64,000 nucleotides of DNA from Yamagishiella unicocca (Eukaryota; Chlorophyta; Chlorophyceae; Chlamydomonadales; Volvocaceae): contig BDSL01000076.1 in the NCBI GenBank assembly GCA_003116995.1, forward strand, positions 372,001 to 436,000. Direction: 5' to 3'. Under the pieces are notes generated by a model. The model saw only the letters and a list, made by a program, of their open reading frames with translations, was not told the DNA's origin and searched no databases. Position numbers and translations under genes: made by a program. This document shows, in pieces, positions 24,485 to 35,692 of this stretch (positions within the stretch are counted from its first letter, which is position 1; the number at the start of each line of letters is the position of its first letter).

Positions 24485-27400
24485 CTCCGCCATGGCACGG
24501 TGGCAGAAACAGCTTGTCCCCCGGCATAAGGCTGCGGTCGATGGCTTGGTTAGCGCGAATGAGCTCCACTACATCCACCGAGTTGGTATGGGCGACTGTA
24601 AACCAGGTGTCGCCGGTGCCGGCAACGGTCACATTACAGGACAGGCCAGTTGCGACCGTTGCGAAGGCGCTGGAGCGCAGGCGTAGGGCTTGCAGCTTGG
24701 GCAGACTGTTGAATGGGTCTGCATTAAAACGTAGTAGCGGGGTAGGAACATGCACGAACGCCGTTGCTTAATATGTACATAGGCACGCAGGAAGAAGTTA
24801 TATTCAGGAAGGGTGTCGCCTTATTAAGAAGGAACACCGCAAATTACGTATGTAAGCAAGCATGTAGGTGACCGATGATGGATGGAGCAACATAAAAGTA
24901 CACAACGGCGTGGGAAACAAGCAAGTTCCGCGGAATACAAGCACGCAACATTTTCTGCCCGTACCCTCTACACATAGCTGTATGAATTCGCGTCATCATC
25001 ATATCAGGCACTATCTACCTAGCGCCAATATGTTCCAAAGAGCTGGATCGTTCCACGGGCACGTTTGCTTCCCTCGAAATCTCTTACTCTGGCACAAGAA
25101 CTGGAGGTTTGCAAGCCAGCCAGCTAACGGGTAGAGAATGGGGGAGGCGCCCCCTGCCAATCCTGTGACCACCGTGTCTGGGGGACAGTTGAACAACACC
25201 TCATCGCCCGACCGGGTGCCGACGCCAAACAAGCTATCTATCGCCCAGCCGGCTTGCACTGGTACGCTGACGAACCCTGCAACAATGCAGGACAGAGCAT
25301 CGCGTACATCCAGATTATGACTGCTAGGACCATTCGCGAGGGGTCGGGTGCGTGGATGTAAAAGGAGACATCGATGACAGGTAGGTAGCAAATTCATTGA
25401 ACGTTCTTGTTGTTAAGAATACTGGAAGTAAAGGAACAGGATACAAAGACAACAAGGAAGGATTTTGTACCGAAGCGCTTCGGTACAAAATGCAGACGTG
25501 GATAACGAATAATGAACACTTCGGCGTCCGGAAGGCAACGCATACATCCTTCCTTTCATTCTGCCATCAACACATAGAAAGGCTACGGCGAGCGAGCCGC
25601 CAATGTGCATCGATAGGTGTTTCGATAAGGCACACACAGCAGCACGCACGCACACACAACATCGACGCACCAGTCGGCTGGCTGATGGTACCGTCCGGCC
25701 AATCATTCCTGACTCCTGGCTGCGCGTCGATGGTGAAGTTAGAACCGCCGCTGCAGGTCATCGTGATCGTGCCCACCCACGTGCTGGTCTTCGTGGGCGA
25801 CCTGTGGTGCTCACTAGGCTTGACATAGAATGACACAGCGTACTGGCCAGCTGGGCACACCGCCACCGTGGGAATTTGAACCAAAGCGTCACTGGCTTTG
25901 TTTCCCCATACGCCGTATGGCTCGCTCCAATTCCCAACTGCAGGATAAGGTATTACCAATGGATGGGGCGATGCTTCGTTATACCCAGCAGCCAGCCACA
26001 TACAGCACGCACCAGGCAGCAGGGCGGGGCAAATGTACGTGCACACAGCAGCGAGGGCCTGTCGCTGAAGAGGTGGTCCCGGCCGGACCCAAACACATGC
26101 ACCCACCTGGGCAAGTAATGGTGAGCGCCTGGCCCACCAACGCTGATGAGGTGTTTAGCTTGTTGTCGAGCATGATTTGTGAAATGGTGGTCTGGAACTT
26201 CACTGCCACGGCTGATAGCGTGTCAGTTGCTTTAAACGTGTACGTGGTGGTGGTGCATTCATTGTTTGGAGGACTCCCAGAGGGGCTGTCCGCACCTACA
26301 GACAGGTACACAAATGCACGAACGCAAGCAAGGTTTTTACCAACGTCCATTACTTTCAATGCATGCATGGCTCCAGCACGCAAATGCCGCACTACTTCAC
26401 GCATAGTATTGCATAGTAGGAATATGCAGGGCAACAGCGATTACTACGTCCATACGCCTCGTGTGTATGTACGACAAAATCAGCGCCAAGCGACTCGCTC
26501 ACCGTTTAGCTGGGGTAGCTGCGGCGGCGCCTGGTGGTCGTGAACGGCGGGTGATACTACTGCATCTCCCCCACCGGCGGGATTGACACCAAGATTGCCT
26601 TCAATGGCACAGGCAGGACCACTCGTGCAAATCACGCTGACCATGCTTGCCCACGAGCTGCCTGTCCTCATGCCAACTGATACGTAACCGTTATTGGCTA
26701 AATTGGCAGAGAAGGACAGCGCGTTTTGGCCGTTGGTGTCCCCATTGGCTGGGTGCGTGGGTCCGGACCCAGTCCCTACCGGACCGTCATTATTTGTGTT
26801 GCTCCCCGGGGGAGTGTACGACGACTCTTCTCGGTCCGGCGGCTTCTGCATACTTGTATATCCGGTTGGGCACTTAATAGCGAGCTTCTGACCCACCGCC
26901 ACCGCCGTCGCGGATTGTAGGTTGTTGTCCACGATGAGCTGCGAAACAGTGGTGTTGAATTTCGCAGCTACTGAGGAAAGTGTATCATCAAGTGACTGAA
27001 CGACGTAGGTGGTCGCCTTGCATCGTTCCTGAAGTGTCGGAGTGGCAATTTCACCGAGGATGTCCGCACCTGTAGGAGAAATAAGTATTGGGTCGCGGTA
27101 GGATAGGTGCTTCCATGTCAACTGCTGCGTAAAAGTATGTTAACTTGCACGCACTACATAGCCGCCCTGCTGCTGGCAGCTAGCGTATAGAAGTGGGTCG
27201 GTCGCCAACACTTACTTTTTACTTGATAGGGATTTCGGGCGATGTTGCACATGCCAGTGCTGCCGGCGTAAGATCCTCGAGCTATCCGTATGTAGCCGTT
27301 CTCTCCCCAGTCGGGACCCCACGAGTTTCGGACTAGCCAGTACGGCGACTTGGTATCGTAGTCAACGCCTGCGCCCACTACCACCACTGCGTGGTTGACG

Positions 27401-30400
27401 TTGCCGGTGCAGGTATCAGATGTGAAGACTCCACCCCCATATCTGAACCAATGATCATCGACGGTGACAGCCACGGCGATAGGACCATCGTTCAGGGCCT
27501 GCATACATCCAACGGATGTTTCCTACCAGTAAGTTATAAAGAAAAGGATATTAGATATTAGCATCCTTCATTTGTAATTGTTACATAAATCTTTTCTGTT
27601 TGTGTTCGGAAGGAAACGCACGCGTGTCCTGTGTACGCTATTGGAAAGGAAAACCCCCTGATGCGCATGTATGTAAAGCGTTTCATTTGGCGGTACTCAA
27701 GTGGGAAAGGAAAGCTTACAACAGAATAATTACATACGTGATTGCCGGTGAGAAATAATTATGTCCAGGCTGATTGGGATAAAAGCTCAAGCTAGCGGAT
27801 GTCTCGCTCGCTCGCACGCGCACACATGCAAAATTAAACGATGAAACGTCATACTGCGTGCCTATATCATGTAGTGTTGCGTATATATGACGCCGCTTTA
27901 TTTATTTACGTACCTGAAGCATGCCGTCCTCGTTAGCCGATGCCAGTGCAACATAGGACTCCAGCCTTGATGCGCTAGTCTCAAATCTGGTAGCAGGGCA
28001 CGTTTCCTTCTTCTGAGCTTCGTACGGATAGAGACTGCCAAAAGTCAGCCCATTGGACTTGATATAGTCAAATGCCTGATCGTACCAGCCACCGTGGCAG
28101 CCGTTGTTGTCGTTATTGCAGTCCACAAGTTGCTGCTCCGAAAGGGAAATTACTTGATTCGTGTTTATGAAATGGGCAGCCTCCGTGAGGCAGGCGGATG
28201 CAAAGGCCTGTGGCGAGCGTACACACATCGAACCGGTTGAGTATGGGCATGCATGCCATACGTGAACGTTGTTCAGTCGTTACTTAGGTTTCGACGGATG
28301 GGCACCGTATTGCGTGGTTATCAATTAATTTCTTTCCACAACCTACGATGCACACAGAGGGTCGGCGGTCAGTCCTGTGCATCAAGTGGAGCATGCATAC
28401 ATACATACGGACAACAAAGCGAGACTGTCTATAATGCTACGTACCAGACAGCACGGCACTCAATAAGATTACGGTAGCGAACAATCGCAAGTAAGAGGCA
28501 TCTATCGGTACACTGACTGCATCGCAGTGCAGAAGTCCAGGGAGGGCTATAGCTCTAGCCCCGTTGCGACAAGTCCGCCCCCTCCGTCCAAATAATAAGC
28601 CTACCTGCTGCCTTACTTCTCTTCCGCTCTTCTTTTAGAACATATGTGCAACTAAGGCTCCATCAGGTCAAGATTAGCGCGTGTACGTGCGCGCAGCGCA
28701 GCGGAAATTATTCCATGGCACGGCAGTAGTGCGTGCGGTATACACCTTTGAGAATATTAAGCTAGTATCTTGATATCGAAACGTTTACGTCCACACGCGC
28801 ACGGTGATAGGTGTATGCATGTGGCTTACCTGTACCTATGTATAATAACATATACAGGAGACACGAAGAAATTCGTAGCTAGCCATATTGATTTTTGACA
28901 TTCACGCACGGCTCAGGAGTAGATAGTGGACGGACCTACCCAGCAGCATCCGCAGTTGCCCTGCCTTTTGACTGTAGGAATGACCATGGACCAATCAGGC
29001 ACACTGGAAGCATCGATGCCGCTCTGTAGCGATGAATGAGGGCTGGCTTCTGGCGGGTTCTTCCGGTTTCGGGATTCCTCATCCAGCTGCTTGAACAATG
29101 TCGACTCCGCCTGCTTAGAGTTATGCCAATTGAGGCCTAACATCGCTTGAAGCTCCTCGGAAGTGGCGTCCGTGAACTTGTTACAGGTTGCCTGCATACA
29201 TAGCAGCGGTGATTGGATGTTTTATTTAATGCATTATTGATTGCTGTGTTCCTTACGTGTGGTTTCAATCTATCTAGGTATCTATCTAGGTTAAACGTAC
29301 AGACAGTCTGCAAGGACAGGCAAGGACGACGCAGGTAAATATCATATGAGTGTACATGTTCGCATCCAGTGGTTATTCGCCCACGGCGGTATCTGGACCC
29401 GCTTCGGTGCTTCACATAATTGTTCATATGTATATGCCGACGCATACACGATGAATGGGGTACGTATGGCTACCCATCGCGGCAAAGACAGGATAGCCGT
29501 TCACACCTAAATATTCTTTGCCGCTGGAAAATACAATTGTTACGTACCCAGGTAGAGTTATTATTGCGGACTGCTAACGCCACGTGTGTTCCTTCGTATA
29601 CAATTGTGCAAGCAGTAGATAGTAAATGCGTGCGTGATGCTGGGAACTCCTCCTGCTGTAACCCACCTACGAAGATCCACGCCTACCCCGCCCTGCTGTC
29701 TATCCACGCACGCCAGTATTTTTTGTTGTTGTAACGGTTACAGCATTATTGCCAGGGTCGATGTATTATTCCTGAAATGGACTCACCACGTGCGACAGCT
29801 TCGTGTTGCTGTTCAATAGCTCAATATGTTCGAGATTTTTCAAATAAATCTCCTTGCGTGTGAGGTCAACCTGCAAGCAGGCATCGATGGATGTACAGTC
29901 AACACACAATATACAACAATTATCAAACAAGCGACCAGGACGCGTGATCTTATTTTACACGCTAGCAGGCAAACGAAACCATTCGAGCATGCGTTACCAT
30001 CCATGGCTGCTCTGCTTGCAAAATAATAAAAGCAATTAATTATGATGACCCGAAAATTATGGATTTCCCTTGCTTGTATAGAAAAGCGATGCATGTATGC
30101 TACACCCATTATTTAAGTACGCCATTAATAATCTCCTTAATGTTATTACGCACGTCCCTACCACGCATTACGTCTGCATGTCGCACCCTCCATCCCAGTC
30201 CACCACGCAACGAACCTCAGGAAGGGCGATCTTCTTGAAGCCAGACAGGTAGCGTTTGTATGATTCATCGGTATTCTGTAGTGAATCACACGGGGTGACG
30301 GAATTTGCTTACTTGGAGACAACGCATACATACATACGCACGTGAGGGCCGGCGCGCGTGTTGTAAGAATACCTATATCCCCTCTCAATAATATTTAGGA

Positions 30401-30912
30401 TAAACCTGAAAATTGTACGTAACATCTACCATCCAAGCAATATTATTGCAATCCCGCCCGCGCTCCTGCCTACGCGCCGCAAGCAGATGAACCCAAGCAA
30501 CACGCGCTGGCAAATAACCCTTGATGATCAACCTACATATATACCCTAGTTACCGTGACCAGATATTTTTTGTCAGCTATATCCGTCCAGGTACGCCATA
30601 TCAGCAAGATGTATGATGAGTACCCACAAATGCTATCGAGCTACGCATACGTAAGGTAGGCGTCGGTGTCAATCTTAGTACCTTACTTACGTTATCCGTG
30701 CGCAGTGTAGCCGTTAGGACGGCACTTTGGGCCCTGAGCGATGCAACATTGGTCGGAGGCGCAGCGGAAAGCCTAATAGGCGGCTTGAAGGGCTGGGACC
30801 GAGCCGCAGGAATGAGCGCAACTAGCATCATCGCCACTGCGGCAAGCAACACCGACGCGCATCGTCGTGCTGTCCCAACAGCAGGTAGCACGTCGCTTCC
30901 GGCGGTCAGCAT
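24485..30912 (-). CDS. Secreted papain-family (C1A) cysteine peptidase with three LysM modules
   Basis: Exons: 30912-30691 (ATG, hydrophobic leader VLLAAVAMMLVALIPAARS), 30275-30216 and 29870-29787 (I29 propeptide; KEIYLKNLEHIELLN), 29191-28940 (CNKFTDATSEEL, then RQGNCGCCW), 28207-27914 (AFASACLTEAA, SLSEQQLVDC, GCHGG), 27493-27216 (VNHAVVVVGAG, YWLVRNSWGPDWGENGY), 27069-26501 (LysM 1, then a beta domain), 26295-26107 (LysM 2), 25937-25671 and 25276-25088 (two beta-rich Cys/Trp modules), 24718-24485 (LysM 3). Catalytic Gln, Cys, His and Asn are all present. The peptidase should be secreted as a zymogen and cleave proteins in the wall or matrix, where LysM would tether it to GlcNAc-containing polymer. 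Volvocine peptidases joined to chitin-binding modules are, as far as I recall, known. Exons between 30691 and 30275 and the final exon below 24485 were not placed. No break was seen in the exons read. Confidence 0.85.
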
Positions 30913-32426
30913 GGTGTGTAGATATATAGATTGTTGACGATGGTTAACGAAGCAACGCTAGTCCCTGCTGGTAGGCCGAGCGAGCGGCGGCGGGTCTGGT
31001 GGAGCGAGGCAATCCTGCAATTGATTGCACATACATACATAATCATCAGCATGGACGTAGTGAACTAAATACGTTACGTAACAAGGGCATGCATGCAGCA
31101 CGCAGGTAGATCGTCGCGCTCCATTCGCAGCAGCAGCGCCACGGCAGCAGTAACTAACGACGCGTGCGCGCGTGTCGATATCCGCATATACACATGAAGC
31201 GTTACTACTACAACAGGAAGTAAGAGGCTTTCTCCATGTATGCTTGTACGTACGGCTGCTATTGGTAATAATCCACGCACCAGCAGCAAACATGGGTAAT
31301 AATCACCCTCGACGTTTCAATCCCGCCGTCAGCAACAGTGTGTCTATACCTACAGTGTCTGTAAATGGGTCGCCAGCCAGCCATGCATGTGCCCGTTCAC
31401 CCTTTCACCAGGCGCCCGCGTGCGGGCGCCCATCAATAACGAGTCAGGCGCCCTGCGCCTACCTTGGGCGGCCATTCACAAAACCATGCTTTGCTCTTTC
31501 CTTTTGCCGTCGCTCGGATTCGCACCTAAATGCCAATCCCGGAACGAATAGTCCCTGATCGACGCTCTTCGTACGTATGGTAGTGACAGCAATTAACGGT
31601 CACGCAGCCCGCTCACCCGCTCGCATACGTCCGTGGCTCACTGCTGACCCTCGCTCATTACTGCATGCTGGTTGGACTACTAGAAAGGCGAAGTGCGAGC
31701 ATATATACTGGCACCTACCACGGTATGTAGCAACTTGTATGAGCCTTGATATCCACGCACGGCTTCGGTGTGCTCGGTTCCGTTGTGCGTTCGTTCTTGT
31801 CAACACATCGTCCGAGCGAGCCGTAAAATATGTGCCACTCGGTCAAAACGCTTGAGGCGTGAAATGTGGGAAACTCCGTCCAAACGAATTAAACTTCGCG
31901 AGGTGAATGAACATATGTAATGTATGTAATACACTTCATAACTAGCTTTTAATTGTAATAAGCTGACATATTTGGCTAACTGCCTTTTAATTGTATTAAG
32001 CTGTCATATTTGACAAGGTTAATGTCTAGTGTCTCGCCCGCCAAAAGGCGTTTTCGAGCGCGGGAGTACGAAACTTCTACCTTCCGCCCGGCTCCCGCAT
32101 GCCCGCGCATTTCCCGATCGAGCGAGCGCCACGGGCAGCAATGCGGCTGTCTTTGGCACGCCAGCGCTTTCTGCTAGGATACGAAGCTTTTGCTCTGCCT
32201 TTTAAACAAACAATTGTGCAAAAGTTAAATACCGGTAATCGAATCATGTTCTCGGTCTTCTTCATTGCACCGGGGGAAATTCCTAAGCCCGCGCGCGCGC
32301 GCCAGCTGGCGAGGCCGCGATGGAAGCTGACTCGCTGGCATCTTCCATATAACTGACGCAATCGAGTACGTACTTGCGTGAATAGTGAATTGCTTGCTTC
32401 GTTGTATAACATGAAACTAACAGTAA
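30913..32426. other. Non-coding stretch upstream of the peptidase gene
   Basis: Likely holds the promoter of the minus-strand peptidase just above 30912. No convincing exon. A 43-bp tandem duplication (ttttaattgta(a/t)taagctg(a/t)cat) lies at about 31945-32020. AT-rich spacer with many TACGTA and TGCATG motifs. Confidence 0.4.
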
Positions 32427-32790
32427 GGACACACCCCGGGTAGCCGGTTACGTGCATGCATATGCACAAGTGAATTGCCCGCTAGCCGGTTACGTACATG
32501 CCGGTTGCGTGCACGAGGCATGGAGCGATGCATGGGCAGTGAATAGGCGTCGCACGCTCGCAATCATGAGTGAAAGACTTGTGTACATGTATAAGGAACA
32601 TTCTGACGCGGTACAGTGACCAGGATCAGCCTGGATCAGCTGTCTGCGGGCTGATCGGCGCTCGTGCACGCTCCCTACCGGTACCGTACACGCACGGACG
32701 CCGAGCCATGCATGTATGGAGCGATGCACGGGCAGTAAATAGGCGTTACACGCTCGCAATAATCGTGAGTGACACGTACTGCCATCACGC
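32427..32790. mobile_element. Short member of the CAGTAAGGACA foldback family
   Basis: Starts cagtaaggacacacc, continues with two gccggttacgt(g/a)catg blocks and a ctgacgcggtacagtgacc block, and then the ctgtctgcgggctgatcggc / gctcgtgcacgctccctaccggtaccg unit. All are shared with the 1.07-kb foldback element at 44642-45716. Two gagcgatgcayggg repeats flank the core. The right terminus is not clear. Confidence 0.65.
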
Positions 32791-32862
32791 GGCTCGGTCT
32801 GCTGCTAGCTCGCCGGTCTGCTAGCTCTGCACTACTTCTGGCATTGCCCCGCTGCGCGTGCA

Positions 32863-33333
32863 ATGGTCGGTGTGCGGAGCACCTTGCGGTCATGCCTGCC
32901 CCCGGCGGACTGGGCAATCGGGCGGTCGGGGGTGCGGCCGGCGGCCCTTATATGTGGGGTTGTGGCTGGTGCAAGCTTGCACCAGCCACACCCCTCCCAC
33001 TTCCCGTGCTCCGCCCGTTACCAGGCCTGGGCGATCGGGGGCGACGCAGGTAGGGGAGCTAGTGGCCAGGACCAGGACCAGGACGACTGGCCAGCGCTTT
33101 CTGGTTCGGGGTCTTCTGGTAAATCCGATGGCCCGGATGACCTAGTAGGTGCTGTTCAGCAGGAGCCGGTTGGTGCACGTAAGCAAAAAAAGCGAAAAAC
33201 CGGTGCGGGTGCCTCCGGTGCGGGTGCCTCCGGTGCGGGTGCCTCCGGTGTGAGAGAGCCCCGTGCGGGTGCGTCTGGAGCAGGGCGTGGCGGCAGAGGC
33301 GGGCGTGGCAGGGGTTCTGGGAGGGGACGGTAG
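32863..33333 (+). CDS. Open frame ending in Gly-Ala-Ser repeats and an RGG tail
   Basis: An open plus-strand frame whose last 95 codons look protein-like: DQDQDDWPALSGSGSSGKSD, a basic KQKKRKTGAG patch, three GAGAS repeats and a RGGRGGRGRGSGRGR tail before the stop. RGG tails bind RNA, and gag-like first ORFs of retroelements often carry such tails. The first 60 codons are not convincing and span a perfect 30-bp palindrome (32961-32990), so the real start is unknown. It may be a gene fragment or retroelement remnant. Confidence 0.3.
   Translation: MVGVRSTLRSCLPPADWAIGRSGVRPAALICGVVAGASLHQPHPSHFPCSARYQAWAIGGDAGRGASGQDQDQDDWPALSGSGSSGKSDGPDDLVGAVQQEPVGARKQKKRKTGAGASGAGASGAGASGVREPRAGASGAGRGGRGGRGRGSGRGR
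32961..32990. repeat. Perfect 30-bp palindrome
   Basis: tgtggctggtgcaag followed by its exact reverse complement cttgcaccagccaca. Could be a fused pair of short transposon ends or a cruciform/hairpin site. Confidence 0.9.
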
Positions 33334-34650
33334 AGGGCTTAGTTGGGTTTCACTTTGGCCTATGTCCTACATGGTGACTGGGCATCCATGCAGCGAACGA
33401 TATCTTAGCAGGGAGGGCCTCACTTACTTGGCCAAATGCCGTACTGACCGGGTGTATGGGATAGCAGGTTAAGGCTTATTGATGTTATGCAGGGTTGTTA
33501 GTACGTATATGTGGGCATGTCACACATGTCACACATATACTTGGATCGGACCACACATACCTGGCCACTGCCAGGAGCATGCTTAGGAGCTTATGTTTAT
33601 GACTTTTGCACATTGGCATATTACTTAGTGGTCACGCTGGACGGATCATGCTGTCATTATTGGTGAGGGCACCCGTCTTCTACTTTATTTTATGCCGTGC
33701 TACTTGGGTACACTAGGTTTTCAGCTTGGTAAGGCGCTGCCTTATGCGGTCGGTTGGCTGCTCCGTGACATGCTCCGTTCTCTGCTGGGTTTGGAAGCTT
33801 CCGTTAGGTGCTGCCTTATGCGATCGGTAATCGGGTCCGTACCGTGCTACGTTGGCCCGGTCCGTTCCTGGTCCATTCACAACGAACTGTAAAACGTATC
33901 ATGCGGTCCTCTCCGTTCCTGGCTCGGTTTAGGTCCGTGTCATTCTAGGTTTTTGGCCCATACGGACCAGGAAACGGAATGCATAACAGATAACAAAACC
34001 TACCAAAACGGACTGAGAAAAACGTACCTAAACCGAGCCTGGAACAGAGAGGCAACGGACCAGCCCATTCCCAGAGTGAAGCCCATAAAGCAAGCACATC
34101 TTATTTGCTATCGCTCGATATCGTTTGGTTTTAAAGGTCTTCGGTTTGTACATAACGCGCGCAGGTAGGGCTGCGTATGCACCAGCCTAGCTAGACAGAT
34201 AGATAGCGGCGGGGTTTGCGCGGTTTCACAGCGGCGGCCGCTTTCGTTTACTTCGGCCCCGCCCTATCTACGGTCATACAATGATAGCCATTTGAAAGTG
34301 GTAACCAGGATATGTTGCTATTTCTCTTGCGCTCTTGCGTGGGCACTGTGACTTGCGCTCGTCCGGCAGCCCTGTGCGGTACTCCGCGCGACCTGCCTCC
34401 CAGCACCCGCGGGATGGAGCGAGGCTGCGTGCGACTGGTGCTACTAAATAAATGCATGTGCTGTCCGTTCTGCACTGCTCCAGGTGAAAATACGGACCGT
34501 TCGTGGCTGTTTCTCCAGTCACTATCTATACAATCGGTTTACGCGCGGCCTCCCAGCACCCGTTCATAATAACTTTGTGTACTGATGGGGGCTTCCGTTA
34601 GTTGTGCACTCGGCCAGGCGGAAATGCGGTCGGTCCCGGCTGCTGTTTCT
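33334..34650. other. Non-coding stretch
   Basis: No coding signal. At about 34380-34680 two diverged copies of a block are present: cctcccagcacccg..., and cgg...ggctg(c)tgtttctcc(a/g)g(t/c)cacta. Confidence 0.4.
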
Positions 34651-34654
34651 CCGG

Positions 34655-35692
34655 CCACTAATGTCCGAACAGGTTCTTCGGCATCAGCAGCGGTAGAATA
34701 TATGGGCTCGGCGCTTTGAACATAGGTCTCTGGACATACAATGGCGGCTGGGCTGGGGGCCCCCCCGCCTCCGGTGGCCCGGGTGGGGCGGGGGCTCCGT
34801 CCGGCGGCCGCCCCTGCCGCCGTCGTCGTCCATCACGAAGAACCATCGCCCCCACCCTCCCATTCCTCCTCGCCGCCCCTGCCCGCCTCCCCCGCCCTCG
34901 CTCGTCGCCGTCATCGCCGTCGCCGCCGCCGCCCCCACCGCCGCTCCACCACGGCCGCCGCCCTCGCGGCCGCCACTGCCCACCCCAACACCTCCCCCGC
35001 CCCTGCGGCCACCGACCGGAGCGAGCGGCAGCCCCTGCCCTCCCCCACCGCTGTCGGCCCTTGGCTGCGGTGGTGGTGCGTGGCTGGGGGACGGACCCTC
35101 GCCCCCTCGCCCGCCCGCCCGCCACCACTACTCCGGGGGGTGCGCCCGCTCCCGGACCGGGCCCACCTGTTCCCCTTACTTGGGCCTGGCCGCCTGGCCC
35201 CAGCAGGGGCGCCCCACTCCCGGCCCCACCCCGGATGGTTCCCTGCACCGTCGGCGGCCCCGCTATGCCTACCTGCCGGTATACCTCCTCTTGATGTTGA
35301 TCAACGCTCAAATACCCCTATCTGGAAACGTATCAGCAACAAGACGCTTCTTACTGGCGCGTTGAGCCCTGCTAGGGGTCCGTGCCTTATGGGATGAGAG
35401 GTGGCTGGCTCCGATATTTGCATCGTTGCGGCGCTTCACTGGTTCGTCGGGTGCTGGGCTGTTAGGTTGTTTGGTGGTCAGTTCCTGATAGGGGAGCCTC
35501 TAGTGCAAATTCCCCCTGGGGTGCTGGCTGCTGCACTGTGTGCCTACGGCCTGTCCCTTTGGTGTTCTGGTGGTTGTTTGCCTTTGTCCCGGTGCATGTC
35601 GGTCTTTGTTTCCTCCGTCTTTTTCAGTGTCAGGCGATGCGCCCGATGGTTCTACCTCTTGGTCTGGAACCCACTGTAACCGTTACAACAAC
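34655..35692 (+). repeat. Very GC-rich insert followed by a long R1 copy
   Basis: 34740-35270 is an extremely GC-rich, C-rich tract open in several frames on both strands. The frames give Pro/Ala/Arg runs and no domain, so I do not call a gene. From about 35420 the sequence matches R1 at 12590-12852 up to the shared 3' end TGTAACCGTTACAACAAC at 35675-35692. The GC-rich tract could be the body of the element whose tail is R1. Confidence 0.55.

Noticed and set aside
34741..35397. Long open frames on both strands in GC-rich DNA, up to 219 codons
   Set aside because: They are open because the region is C-rich and lacks stops; the frames give Pro/Arg/Gly runs with no domain, and three frames are equally long.
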